Shown: positions 12,492 to 24,023 of the stretch, in pieces
How the letters are laid out: the number at the start of each line of letters is the position of its first letter
How positions within the stretch are numbered: position 1 is the stretch's first letter
Assembly: GCA_003008705.1 (NCBI GenBank)
Contig: PDUO01000033.1
Location: forward strand, 437,223 to 501,222
Direction: 5' to 3'
Length of the DNA: 64,000 nucleotides
From: Pezicula radicicola
Taxonomy: Eukaryota > Ascomycota > Leotiomycetes > Helotiales > Dermateaceae
Notes under the pieces: generated by a model
Seen by the model: the letters and a program-made list of their open reading frames with translations, nothing else
Databases searched by the model: none
What the model was told of the DNA's origin: nothing
Position numbers and translations under genes: made by a program

Positions 12492-13947
12492 CTAAGTCGA
12501 CCTTTCTTGCTTCTGATTGTCGGTTCCCCAGCATTTCTCTCGCGCCCCTACAGGCAGGAAGAAGTTTTTCCCATTCCTCTTATACACCCTCAGGACTCTA
12601 GGCTTCTCCTCCATTTTGCAAACTAACATGCACTTTCCTCCCTTCACCCCCTTCGCAATCTCTCTGATCTCTGTGATAAGGCCTACCAAAGTTCTTAAAT
12701 GCTCCTGGTTCCTGTTCTCCCAAGATGGAAAATACTCGTCCATATTCAATCTTTCTGGCTCCACTTCAACTAGTCCTTCTTTATGCCGGCCGACAAACAG
12801 GTGATGGGTCTGCGAGATCCAGAGCTGTGGTATGATTCCCTGCATCTTCAGACTCGCTGAGCGTGATTTTAGTTCAAGTATAGTTTTGTTGTCTACTAGA
12901 CGGCCTCTTTGAATCACCTTGACTTCAGATGCTGGGGATGAAGCAAATACGTTGGCCGAGTTCTGGACATGGAGACCTGAGAGTGCTTGACTAAGCTCGT
13001 CATCAATACCAGAACCATCGTCAACATACCCATCAACTTCAAATCTAACGAGGCTTTCGATTCCACCTAGGCTGTAGCGTATAATTCGATGATGTCCAGA
13101 ACTTTCTTGTAGATTTGAATCAAAGCTTAAGAAAGCTTTCTCAAACTCATGGCCATATCCGGAATCTCGAGCTCCGGTGATGATTTGGAGTTGGTTTTCC
13201 TCCCACCGCGTGAAGAACATCGTGTCTTCGACGATATCGACATCGATCCGCCAGCTTTTTGGAACTTTGCCTGAAATAAACTGCAACAACTTGCGGAGAC
13301 TATTTCGATCTGTTGTCAATCCGATGGGTTTCATATTGAAGTTTGGGTGCATCGTGAGTAAGGCTTTAAAAAAAGGATCGAACGATGCTGAAGGGCTGCG
13401 GTGGCTGTTTTGATCGATAAAGACTTGTCCGTTGTCCTTCGGAACTTGATATGGAAGACTAGGAGGGTTCCACTTTGCTGGACATCCTAGAATTAACTGT
13501 TAGCACCCTATTGAAACACTTTCTGCAAACTGAAATAAATGACGGCGTACCAGGAACGAAGATCCTAGGCTCGTCTGAATTGCTCCAATTGTATGATGCG
13601 ATGAAATTGAAGTCCTTAATATCTATAGGGTAGGTTGATTTCTGAATCTCAGATGGCTCGAATTTGTTCAGCAATTTTGCCAGCATTCCTTATCATTTCA
13701 CGATGCTTAAAGAACTGTTTCCTCGATTTTTGCTCTCCAGACGTTCTAGTACCAGGCGAAGAGGCGAGAGTTATTGCAGGTACTATAGAAGGTTATCAAT
13801 TCCACGCTCGCCAGTGCTGAAAGCACTAAAGGGAGATATGAATAACTTACTCTTGGATGCAGTACTTTCGTGAGAATATCGACACTGCCCTCCATATGGA
13901 CAGGTTCCTTCGAGCCACCTCGTACAAGTGACTCTATCTGATGCCAT
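12492..13947 (-). pseudogene. CCCH zinc-finger protein of unknown function, one frameshift
   Basis: Model: exons 13947-13851, 13782-13551, 13486-12492. Exon 1 encodes a CCCH finger, CTRWLEGTCPYGGQCRYSH (C-x7-C-x5-C-x3-H). Intron 13850-13783 has donor GTAAGT and acceptor CTATAG. Intron 13550-13487 has donor GTACGC, branch GCTAAC and acceptor TTCTAG, and joins VPG to CPAKWNPPS in frame. Exon 3 encodes a long conserved-looking region (RDSGYGHEFEKAFLSFDS, HHRIIRYSLGGIESLVRFE, PQLWISQTHHLFVGRHKEG). From memory this matches a fungal CCCH-finger family that databases often label geranylgeranyl pyrophosphate synthetase; no DDxxD prenyl-synthase motif is visible, so I would not transfer that name. Exon 2 changes frame by one base near 13640-13660, between EQIRAI and EIQKSTYPID. 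Either the gene is recently broken or the base call is wrong. Confidence 0.7.
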
Positions 13948-16056
13948 GTTGAGTGACTGAACGCTCGATCTTTCTAATATTTGGCGGATAATAAGCGCGT
14001 TAGAACAGTAGCTTGAAGAAATAGATAAGGTCAAGTTGCTGGCGAAGAGAGAAGAGGGGCAACATCTGAGGTTAGCGCACAACCGCGATGCGGGGTAACA
14101 CTATATGCGTCATCCATCTTCCACAGAACAACTGTACCAAATCGAAGACTGGGGTTTCATGTAATCCTTGTCTTAGCTGATAAAAGTAACGACCTCTGGA
14201 GCATAGTGGCCGAGATGACAGTTGACACAGAAGACCTGCTGTAGGATGAGTTGATGTTAAAGGAGGGCGAGGATATTTGGTTTACGATCCTATTTGGCTA
14301 GTATCGAGGACGATGTAACATAGACCTCGCGGGGGAAGTCCTTTGTCTATAGCAATAGTCTTACGGGAAAGGAGATCGAGGCTAGTGGACCTAGTCTATG
14401 AAATAATGGAAACGGAAGTTCCTAGACGCTAATAGCCAATAGAAATGACCCAAACTCAGAAGTACTAGAAGGCGATGTAGTAGTTCGACAAGTACCTCCT
14501 GCCGCTAGCCCCCGTCATCAACCAGTGCATACGGGATGTTCAACCCTGCAGAGGGGAGGTTGTATAGCAATTGCGTGAGAGTATAGGGCCAAATCGGTCA
14601 AGTCGAACTGCTTCTGGATAGGGCAAGCAAAGACTATATCTTAGGGTCCAAAGAACATATAACTGCTATGGTTGGAATTTCTGTGTGGGTGAGGAGGATG
14701 CCGGCATCTAATTTAGATGCAGGTCTAATGGGCTACTGCTGGCAACAAGATGGCTGACCAGCTGAGAATCTAACAAGCCGAATTATAGACCTTTATCCTA
14801 TTTATAGTTACCTATAAACAAGGGCTTTTCGTTTGTTAGTTCTCTTTCTTATTAGAACACTTCCCTATAGAGTATTAACAACGAGGCGTACTCGTTATAT
14901 AGTCCTCTAAGCACCTAGGCTGCCTTTCTATAACCAAGGAATTTACAATTCGTTTAGTAAAGTTAACATATTTCCACTCTTTTACATTTCATGGTCATAG
15001 ATCTAAGCTTAGCTTGATTACTCGATATACGTTTTATCGCGTTCAACTCTCATTAAAGACAGACGCCTTTGCAGGGAAGCTCTAGACCCTATAAGCCTAG
15101 ATATAAACTTAGTAATAGGATTGATCATAGAGCAATTGTTGCGACTTATTCTCACAGTCGACAATTCATTATAGGCGAACTAGAAGAGGGTGATAATGCC
15201 TCGGTGTAAAGATTCTCCGTCACGCACGGGAGGACTAGTCCTTAGCGTTCACCTGCTTAGATCCACAGTCCCAACGTCACTTGGTACGGTACAACAACTC
15301 TTGTTCAATGACAGATCCCGTCTAAATACACGATTCTAACTACTATAAGTGATAGAGCTGCCTCTAAGTGGTGTTAATAAGCTGCCTACACCTCCTGCCC
15401 AGAGAAGTAACAACAGCCGCAATTCTTCACAACAGAACAATATTATTTGCGGGGCGGAGTACGATCTCTCCTTAGACTCCGGAAATCCTACTATAGATTA
15501 GTATGGCCTTTCTACGGTACTGCAGGCTTGGTCGATTCGACAATAGGTAGTTTCAAGCACAACCAGATGCCCAAGTCAGACCTTGTTACAATAGGCTCGT
15601 TACAAGCCGGGCCGCTCGTTCGACCTGCTCACCAGTGCTATCGATTTCCTCCCTATCGCATGGTTCCCTGTGGACCAGCCAATCAACCACCATATTTACT
15701 CGAATAAACCCCCGTCTCCTAGCTACAAACGGCTTGTCAACCCCGGCATATTTGCAGAGACGAGCATAATGGAAAGCCCAGCAAACCTAACTCCATCGTT
15801 GGTCAATCGACACCAAAATGCTCTCTGGCAGGAAGTCTGTAAGCAGTTAGCGCAGTACAGGGGATTGCGGCCAATCACCTTATACACTTGAACGTCGCGA
15901 GGCTCAACTTCAAGAAAAGCCCGTGACTTGAATGGCTGCAACACCAAAAGGAATACGCTAACCGCTTACAGACTTCCTGCCGGCACGAGTAGCCCCGCAG
16001 CTCTGTGAACTAGATGGCTGCATCAAACCAGGGACTACTCGAACGACAATCTCATC
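13948..16056. other. Gene-free stretch
   Basis: 13948-14110 is the upstream region of the CCCH gene. 14110-15440 is dense in TAG/CTA/TAA and looks like decayed coding or transposon DNA, with no intact frame. 15440-16056 is less decayed but holds only short, unconvincing frames before the ATG at 16057. No terminal repeats were found. Confidence 0.5.
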
Positions 16057-18137
16057 ATGGATGAAATCAATCCCCTAATCGTTCTACACACTGTCGAACA
16101 TGTCAAGTATGCAAAACCAAGCTGCTGCGCCCATGGGGCCCCTCAGTCTTCGCAGTCGGCGGCGGAACATATGGTTCGACACGCTCTTATCTGCCTTATC
16201 ATTCCACTTGTTCGTGCCCAGATGACTGTCTCACGAAGTCATTACTCACATAATTCAGGCAGATGGAATCGACCGTGAGAAGTTGGTAATTATGGCTCTT
16301 ATTCACGACATAACCGATTTCAGGCCGTGGGATGGTGTACAGCAAAGTTAGTGTCTATTAATACTTCACTCGAGACAAGAATTACTAATACGTGCGCAGA
16401 GAAGCTTCTTAATATGGACTACTTGGCCTGCAACCTACCTGCAGAAACCACGAAGGACCTTCAAGCCTACTGGACAGAGTATTGGTATGGAGAGACCCCA
16501 GAAGCACGACTCGCTCAGGAAGTATGCGCGTTCGAACACGTGGTTACACTCGAAGAAGATGGGATCGCCCGCAGAGACTCTACCCACCCCATTGTATCGT
16601 CTCCAGATCTACAGAGGTGGATGACCTTTATGGATTCTTCCAAAGACGAAATGGTGGACCTGCAGAACGGTGCATCTCGTGGTTCGTCTTACTGGGACGA
16701 TCCTGAGAAAAACATGCGCCTTCTAGCCGAGGTTATCAAAGACAAATCAGCATCGTCTCCTCTTCCATACATTCGAATGCTTAGAGATATGTCAGCTATA
16801 AAACGCAAAGGCTGGATCAAGCGCGGAATGGACCCGTCGGATGTAGAAAGTAATGCTAGCCACTCTTGGGGTGTGGCTTTAATCTGTCTTCTGTTTTCCC
16901 CGAAGGTATACGTTGTTCTCTGCATATCTTTAATGTTTCTAATCCGTATAGAACGAAGCTGCCAAGTGCGCTATATTAGGCTTGATCCATGACTTGGGTG
17001 AGATTGTGATAGGTGATGTTATCCCTTCAGATGGCAGAGAAGAAGGTCGAAACTCTACTCGTGAGGAAATGCTCACCGCTAATACCATCACTAGTGGACA
17101 AACAGCGCCATGAGCGCTTCGGCCAGAAATTCCTCGTACACGTATGCCTAACAAGCACAATGGAGCCGTACTTTACAGAATTTGAAGCTGGCGAATCCGT
17201 TGCAGCTCAGATAACCCACGAAGTAGATAGCCTCGAATGTCGAGTCCAAGCAGTCATATATATCCTGAGATATCCGCAGTTTGAGAAACTTTTTGAATTC
17301 TTGGAATCTATACCTAGAGCAACCTACTTCCAGGATTTGACAAATCTTCTCTCAAAGGAAGAAACCTCATTGCGGGAGAAACAGTCGCAGGAGAAGCAAT
17401 CACAGTTGACGATCATATTTGTAATTGGTACGTCCATCAAAGCTTGCGTCATCTTACCTACTAACTTTATCAGGTGGTCCCGGCGTAGGCAAAGATACCC
17501 AGTGTAACAGGCTTGCGAACGAGTTCGGCTTCTGTCACATACCTACTGGGGACTTGCTTCGCAAAGAAGTTGAACAAACTGGTTCTCGCTACTCTAAATT
17601 TATTCAAGACAGCATGAACATAGGGTTCAGTGTTCCAGCGGAACTTATGATCAACCTTCTGACTGGGGTAGCAAAGGGTCTTAAGTGGCTTGTAAATGGA
17701 TTTCCAAGAAGTTTCGACCAGCTCTTCACCTTTGAGCAATTGGTAATCTCCGCCATCTTTTATGATGACTTTCTGCTTATACTTTAAGGTCTCTCGACGC
17801 TATTCAACTCTCTCCCTGGATTGCTCGGAGGAGGTGCCCGATGAGGTGTTCGAGGAGGTGCTTAGGGCTCGCCTTAGGAAAAGGGCGATTTCATCATCGA
17901 GATCGGATGACAAAGAAAGTGTCATTGAAAAGAGGTTGCAGGGATACCGTAACGAAAAGCCCCTACGAATATACCTCCAAAAAAAGGCCCATTCGAGTTC
18001 GAGAGGGTTAGTCCAAAGTTATGTATGAAAGACATTACATCAGCTAACTCTATCTGTAGATCGACAGCTCTGGATCCCAGGAAGAAGTGTATATCCTTGC
18101 GAAAGAGGGGATTGAGCGTCTGCAAGGAGCGACGTAA
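16057..18137 (+). CDS. Fusion protein: two HD domains plus NMP/adenylate-type kinase
   Basis: Model: 16057-16209, 16259-16346, 16400-16905, 16952-17045, 17095-17427, 17474-17742, 17789-18006, 18060-18137. Every junction has GT/AG and matching phase; 16347-16399 has donor GTTAGT and branch TACTAAT. Adding one A to the seven-A run 17979-17985 gives exactly 580 codons including TAA. HD1 has H38 (SAAEHMVRHAL) and H67-D68 (LIHDITDF), but Cys123 where the last metal Asp is expected. HD2 has the full set: H235 (NASHSWGVAL), H262-D263 (LIHDLGE), D325 (ITHEVDSLE), as in YfbR/HDDC2-type 5'-deoxynucleotidases. The C-terminal third is a P-loop kinase: GGPGVGKDT (Lys398), PTGDLLRKEVE, VNGFPRSFDQL. Likely a cytosolic nucleotide-metabolism enzyme: HD2 would dephosphorylate dNMPs and the kinase would phosphorylate NMPs. 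The A-run lesion is either a base-calling error or a recent frameshift. Confidence 0.8.
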
Positions 18138-19362
18138 CGATTGGGGCCTTGGAATAGAAGCAGGAGGCACTTTTGAACGGACCAAAGTTAGGAGAGGATT
18201 TCATTTCCACTCATTACTACAAACATTAGGCTCTATTTAGAACTATATTGTGTCCATGATTATTACATCGTTCTATCACGTGATCCAGAGCATGGAAGCT
18301 CGAAGCTTCTATGACATGTGGAACATTGGGCCTAATTTCACATAATATGGCGGTGTTTGTTACATTTAGAAAAAGACTAGCTGTATTCGGACCACCAGCG
18401 GCGGTGGTTAGAAGGCTCGATATTAATAACTTCGAGTCGTGGCGACGCAAATTAGCAACACAAAAATATAGAGCCATCCCCAAGGTACGTAACACCTACA
18501 GCATTGATGAACATTATTGCCATCAGAGATAGGCTTCGTTTTGTTGCATTTCTGTCCTCGGCACAGACAAGGCTCGAGGTAACCGACATCCCTACGTAGC
18601 GAGAATCCCATAGTGAACCTATACATCACGAAAATCTTAACATAAACTAATACAATCGGCTTCGAACTCTTTAATTTTATACTCTAACCTTTCCTAGACA
18701 TTATTTTTATAAAACATTCGAGAGAACTTTTTTTATTATATTTTAATAATTGAAAAAACTAGATCTTATTTCTTTTATATTACGAATTTTCGACATCTTA
18801 TTAATGTTTTTGTAACTTAAAGCTCTTAGGACTATAGCAATAAGCTTTCAGCTCAATTTATAAGTGTTTGGTTTATATTTTACTTTAAATGAGAAGTTTC
18901 CATCCAGGAGAAAAAGATAGCTGGGAACAAAAAGAAATGGCTCTCGGCTACAACTGCTCTCGGATGATACGAGTACGCCCGCTGCTTTTAACCAAGCATC
19001 GCCGCCATTACAGCCCTACTGTGGCTAAGGAGTTTTGCGGCCTTAGAAGTCGACAACAGCAGTCAACCTGCCATCAGTGAATATTTAATGAATAGAATGA
19101 TATTCGAAAATCGGCTTTCACACCCTAATACTCACTTATTTAATTGCGACCTAGAATTCAAAGATGTGTGCTGGCACTATTATGGCTAGTTGTATTTCTG
19201 ATCTTGCATTAGCTTATTTTGCTACTCCAAGACGTCGTACCCGAGCGATCAGCTGAAATTTCTTCAATGTTGCTCGAAAGATAATTAAGGCTTCAAGTGA
19301 GTAAGACACAGCACGAAAAGATATCGATCAGAAAATAACAAAAGCACAGCCGAGCATTCAGC
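18138..19362. other. Gene-free stretch, AT-rich centre
   Basis: 18138-18650 contains a 73-codon frame (18311-18532) with a coding look but no recognised family and no neighbouring exons. 18650-18870 is strongly AT-rich. 18880-19362 is the upstream region of the HET gene and shows no clear promoter motif. Confidence 0.45.
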
Positions 19363-21175
19363 ATGACAACAGCATCTATACAATATCGAGCCCTCCAGGA
19401 GTCCGAGATCCGACTGATCAGGCTGAAGCTAGGATTCTGGCATGAGACCATCGCGTGCTACATAGAGTATGAAGTTCTAGGCACGAGCGCATCCGCTATA
19501 AAAAAACGCCCCAGAATACACCGCTCTATCATATGCGTGGGGCGATGAGACGGACCCACAAGAAATACACGTGGACGATCGACCACATCAGATCACGAAA
19601 AGTCTGTTCGAGGCTCTTCGCCGGTTCCGCGATTTAGTCTTCGGTCAAAAAGACAAGCCAGAGAACAGATTGTGGATCGACGCTCTATGTATCAATCAAG
19701 CTGACCTCGAAGAGAAATCTCGCCAAATCCCTCGGATGAGACAATTATACCTGAATGCTCAATGTGTAATCGTATGGCTTGGGGAAAACGGAAGAAATGA
19801 CCGCGGAGTGGCGAAGTTGATGTCGATGGAAAACCCAATTGCTTGCGACTGGGGCGACCTGGATCCAGATATCACGGCAGCGATAAATTCAATCTTCATG
19901 AGACCATGGTTCGAGAGAGTTTGGACTGTGCAAGAGGAGCTGTGTGCTATGCGCGACTGTATAGTCATTGCTGGACAGTATCAATGCCATATCTCCCACC
20001 TGAGAAAACTCTGGAGTTTGGGTCTCAAACAAGACGACGTTATACCGCGTGCCAGAATGGCCGTACTTATTCAACGAAATTGGATCGCTGGGAAGATGTT
20101 CGGGAACGTCTATCAGAGCACACCAAGTCTTAGGGCACGAAAGAACGCACCCCGTGAATTAGGGTATCGAATGGTATGTCTTAATCGGCTGGGTACTATT
20201 CTTCGTTCTTTAAACAAGCCTTTTGCATCCACGAAGGAGCACGACCAGATTTATGCCCTCTTAGGTTTGGCAAGAATGCACTCTTTCCCACCTGCGTTGC
20301 TCCCGAACTATTCGAAGTCATTCGGCAAGGTCTACTGGGAATACACAACTCACATTCTGCAAGCAACGGATGATCTGAGACTTATCGAGCGCGGCGGCGA
20401 CTCGATATCTAAATTTGGAGTTCCAACGTGGGTACCTGATTTCAGGCTGGAGAGAGATCCGGCAGCGTACGTTATTCCTCAGGGAGGCAGTGACACGTCA
20501 GAATACGCCTTGGAAATACATAACAATTCCCTCCCTCAGGAGCCCATCAACATAAGTAGCGACCAGAGAACACTGAGTGTCTTTGGATTCAAGCTAGGGG
20601 TGATTTGCAATGTCTTCTCACACCCTACAAACTTGGGGGAACAAGCCATGGTGAGGGAATTGCGAGCATTCTTCAATCGAATGTGTCAATTTGTCAACGT
20701 CGATGAAAAATCTCCCAAACGACCAGTGGAAGAATTGGTAGCAGAATGGGTACATCCATGGATGAGGCAGTAGGCCGAGCAGGTTTCGATGAAGAATCTA
20801 TCCGAAGCCATAAAATTGTTGGTGTCTCCCGACTGCGATGGTACTACCGACGAAGATCTTTGTATGAACGCGGTGCTTGCTATAATATGGAACAACTGCT
20901 GGGACGTTATGTCGAAAAGGGACTACTTCACCACTAAAAACCATATTTCTGGCTTTACTACTCGAATTGGAGCTAAGGTGTTAGAGGGTGACCTTGTTGT
21001 TCTTCTCGAAGGCGCATCAACTTTCTATCTACTCCGGCACGTAAGGGCAAATGAAGGGTATCAATTTATTGGGACAATACGCCTGTATGAGAACATTATG
21101 ACGAGTATAATAGCTAACGATCCTGCGCCTGGGATTGAGCTTAACTTGAATCCGATCAAATTCGCTTTAGTCTAG
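19363..21175 (+). pseudogene. HET-domain protein gene with frameshift and internal stop
   Basis: Starts at ATG 19363 with the usual HET lead-in (IQYRALQESEIRLIRL). Canonical HET motifs follow: YTALSYAWGDETD, RLWIDALCINQADLEEKSRQ, and AQCVIVWLGE. HET domains trigger cell death in fungal vegetative incompatibility. Two lesions: the frame changes at the seven-A run 19500-19506, just before YTALSYAWGD (one A too many), and an in-frame TAG at 20771-20773 is followed in the same frame by a normal HET C-terminus (VLEGDLVVLLEGASTFYLLR, ending 21175). The TAG fits CAG-to-TAG conversion. A 36-nt intron removing it would keep phase but is unusually short. Without the lesions the protein would be about 600 residues. 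Confidence 0.85.
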
Positions 21176-21809
21176 GCGGAAGGGTCTAGAAATTATCTTG
21201 CTCGAGACTTAACTATAAATTTGTACACCCGCTATGGATTGCGTTCAACCTCACGACATTCTGACGGTCGCCGGGTATGCTAAATCGTGCGCTCTTTAGC
21301 AAGAGAAGCATTTCGCGACAGACTTAGACGTGTTGTAAGACCGCGCGGACGAAATGGTTATATTGCGGTTTGAGACACACCTAAAGGGGGAGGAGATTTA
21401 TAGATAATTAGAAACAACTAAAGGTAGAATCATCTCGGTGCAAGTTAAATTAATGAAAGGGTATGACCCTAGAGCCCCTTAAACTTTATGCAAAAAGTAC
21501 GCTACGCCGAATGAAACCGTATATAGTATGGAGAGACACTTGAGGTTGAGATGACTGTCCCGCTTCCCTGTTAAGTGTCAAATAGATATATAAAATAACT
21601 TATCCTCTTTTCTCATAAATCATTGTTTTCTTAGTTGGTTCCCCTCCCATCGGTAAGTGAGAATAAGAGAAGAAAGAAAGAAAGAGAGAAAGGCTTCAAT
21701 CTCTAGTACTCTACGATTGCCCCTCCAATACTCCTCCATTACCCCACCATGGTGTTTCTCTTAGACATACGATCAACAAATGCTAGAGCACTTTCTAGAC
21801 CTAGCAAAC
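21176..21809. other. Intergenic region between convergent genes
   Basis: No gene. Includes a purine-rich run at about 21655-21695 (GAGAATAAGAGAAGAAAGAAAG and similar), which reads as a pyrimidine tract on the minus strand just beyond the stop of the minus-strand gene ending at 21810. Rest unremarkable. Confidence 0.5.
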
Positions 21810-24023
21810 TCAAAATGGTGAAAGAAACCTCGTTCTTTCCTTCTTCCAATCCACACGCCCATTATTATCCAGTCTTGGCTTAAGCGCCATCAAGATCTGA
21901 AACTCGACGTTGTTCCACAGGCTTCGCTTGACAGCATAGGCATCTTCTTCCTGTTCGAATCCATGGATGTTTTGGCTCAGAGTCCGGTACAAGCTTGCTC
22001 CCCCAATGAATTTGATGACCTCATCACTGGGAGCTGGAGGATTTCTGTTTGGTGGTCGGCATTTCTCTAGGACTTTTACAAGTGGGCTGACTTCATAGAG
22101 CTGTGACATAATCTCCGCATCTGGAAGCGCCTTATTTGGTGATTTCTCTTCTTCGTCATTTGCTTTTCCTTTATAATCTGAGACTTTGCTCTTTACTTTC
22201 TTGGTCTTGTTGCTGGACTCAGCGCTTGTATCGGGCTCTGTATTCTGTGCAACGTGTTGCTTTGAATCGGCATCTCCAAGTAGTTCGGAGTTTTGAGATT
22301 CCTTTACTTTGGGTTTATCTAGTCTAGCTTCGGAAGAAGATGTCGTATCAGGTTTAGCCTTAAGATCGAAAGGCTTTTCAGGCATCTTGAAAGATATCAG
22401 TATACACACTAGGATTCGGTGATAGTCTATACTTACAATAGCTAACACTTTGTTCAAAGATGTAATTTGATCGTTCTGAGACTCTAGATCTGCTTCTGAT
22501 GGTACTGAAGTTTCCCCACCGCTATTCGACTTGTTATTCTTCAAAGTCCCATCCAAGGATTCGCTCGTCGCTTTGCCTTTATTCTCCAGACCCGCCTTTC
22601 TTTTTGCATTCCTTTTCGCTTGGTGTTCAGCATTAGTTTCGCCCACAGATGGTGGGTTTTGATGATCAGCCACAGCTTGTCCACAAGCTTTCTTCCAAAA
22701 GATGTCCCATCGTTCAGCCTCACTCTTGTCACCAGTCCTTGGCGCTAAGTTTTCCAGTAAGTGACGAAAGGAGAGGTTGGTAATAATACGCTGTTGAATC
22801 TCGATCTTGTCATTGAGTTTTTGAATAGTCTCATAGAGATCGTTGTGGTGAGAAAGATGGAGCCGGAGTTCAGAAATGTTGTCAAGTGGCTCGTCGTGTG
22901 GGTGGGGACTACCCATGGAGAGACAGATGGTTCGTATCTGGTTTTTGAAGATATTCCACTCCGGTATCACTCTGAAGCCAGATTTGTAGCAATCCCACAC
23001 TTTTTCCTGAAGTTGACTGAATTCATCGTCCGCCAATCCGATAGATAGAACGCGGTTCCAGTATGCAGACTTGTACGTAGTCGGCAATTTCTGTGCAACC
23101 TCGTTTTGTTCTATCAGCGCTGAAAGTTTCCTTTCCATAGTGGAAGCTGCGCTTTTGAAGCCTTCGTTATAAATTCCATCCTCGTTTCTGAGGTACACTC
23201 CATCCCTCCTTTAGTAACTTAGAATAGCCTCATAAATAAAGTGCGCTTTTTAAAAAAAGAAACACTCACGGGAAAAGAATATCGCACCAAGCCTTAACTT
23301 CCTCCTTGGCGTTAGTCTGTGCTCTCGTCTCATCCACTCTAACTTCAGCCATAAATTTCTCCATATCTAGGTATGGGACCCCTGGCCGGGTTTTTTTAGG
23401 TGAATTGGAATAATAGTTCTCCAAACATTTTCCAATTATGTAAAATTCTGGCCTCACGAAATCCAGGTACTCCGTGATAAGGAAGCAACGATATAGTCGG
23501 ACGACATTTGCAAGAACTAAGGTAAGTCTCAAAGGTGCCTCCTTGAGACGCTCGGCCGCATTTTTCAACTCCACCTCTTCAACCCCTTGGTAAAGAATCC
23601 CCAAGTTTGAAGCTCCTGGTTTTCCTCCGGCACCTTTCACTATTCTGACGAAATTGAGCCACGGGTATTCTGCAATGAGTTGGTGCAGTGTCTGGTGCTC
23701 TTGGTCAACATGATAAATCATGACATGAAGCACCTTTGACAGAAAAAGACCCCGTGCTATTGTATCTCTCTTTTCGATACCTGTATAGTTGTTCAAGACC
23801 GAATCAACTTGCTGGGTCAGGTATGAGGGATCCAATTCGAAATGCGCCATGGCCAATTCCCAGAGCAACTCGTACTAGTGTCTATTTTAAATAAGTTTTC
23901 ATCTACTAGCCTAAAGATGTATTCAAAGAAAAAATGATAAGATCCATCGAGATTGTGTTTGTGGAGCATTAGAGGCTATCATACACTTACTTTTCGCAGG
24001 CTTGTCACCCTCCGATATTGCAT
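21810..24023 (-). CDS. Hypothetical protein, four exons, charged and Lys-rich
   Basis: Model: exons 24023-23991, 23874-23270, 23208-22437, 22385-21810, giving 661 residues from ATG 24023. Introns 23990-23875 (donor GTAAGT), 23269-23209 (donor GTGAGT) and 22436-22386 (donor GTAAGT) all keep phase; the last is a multiple of three with no stop, so it could be retained. The N-terminal 430 residues look folded and helical (LTLVLANVVRLYRCFLITEY, TYKSAYWNRVLSIGLADD). The middle, about residues 420-570, is low-complexity and rich in K, S, E and D (NKTKKVKSKVSDYKGKAND). A conserved-looking C-terminal block follows (VEFQILMALKPRLDNNGRVD). No signal peptide or membrane segment. No family recognised. It is one of the few undamaged genes here, so it is probably expressed. 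Confidence 0.75.

Noticed and set aside
12492..13947. Geranylgeranyl pyrophosphate synthase
   Set aside because: The database-style label is remembered for this family, but no DDxxD aspartate-rich motifs are present and the protein starts with a CCCH finger.
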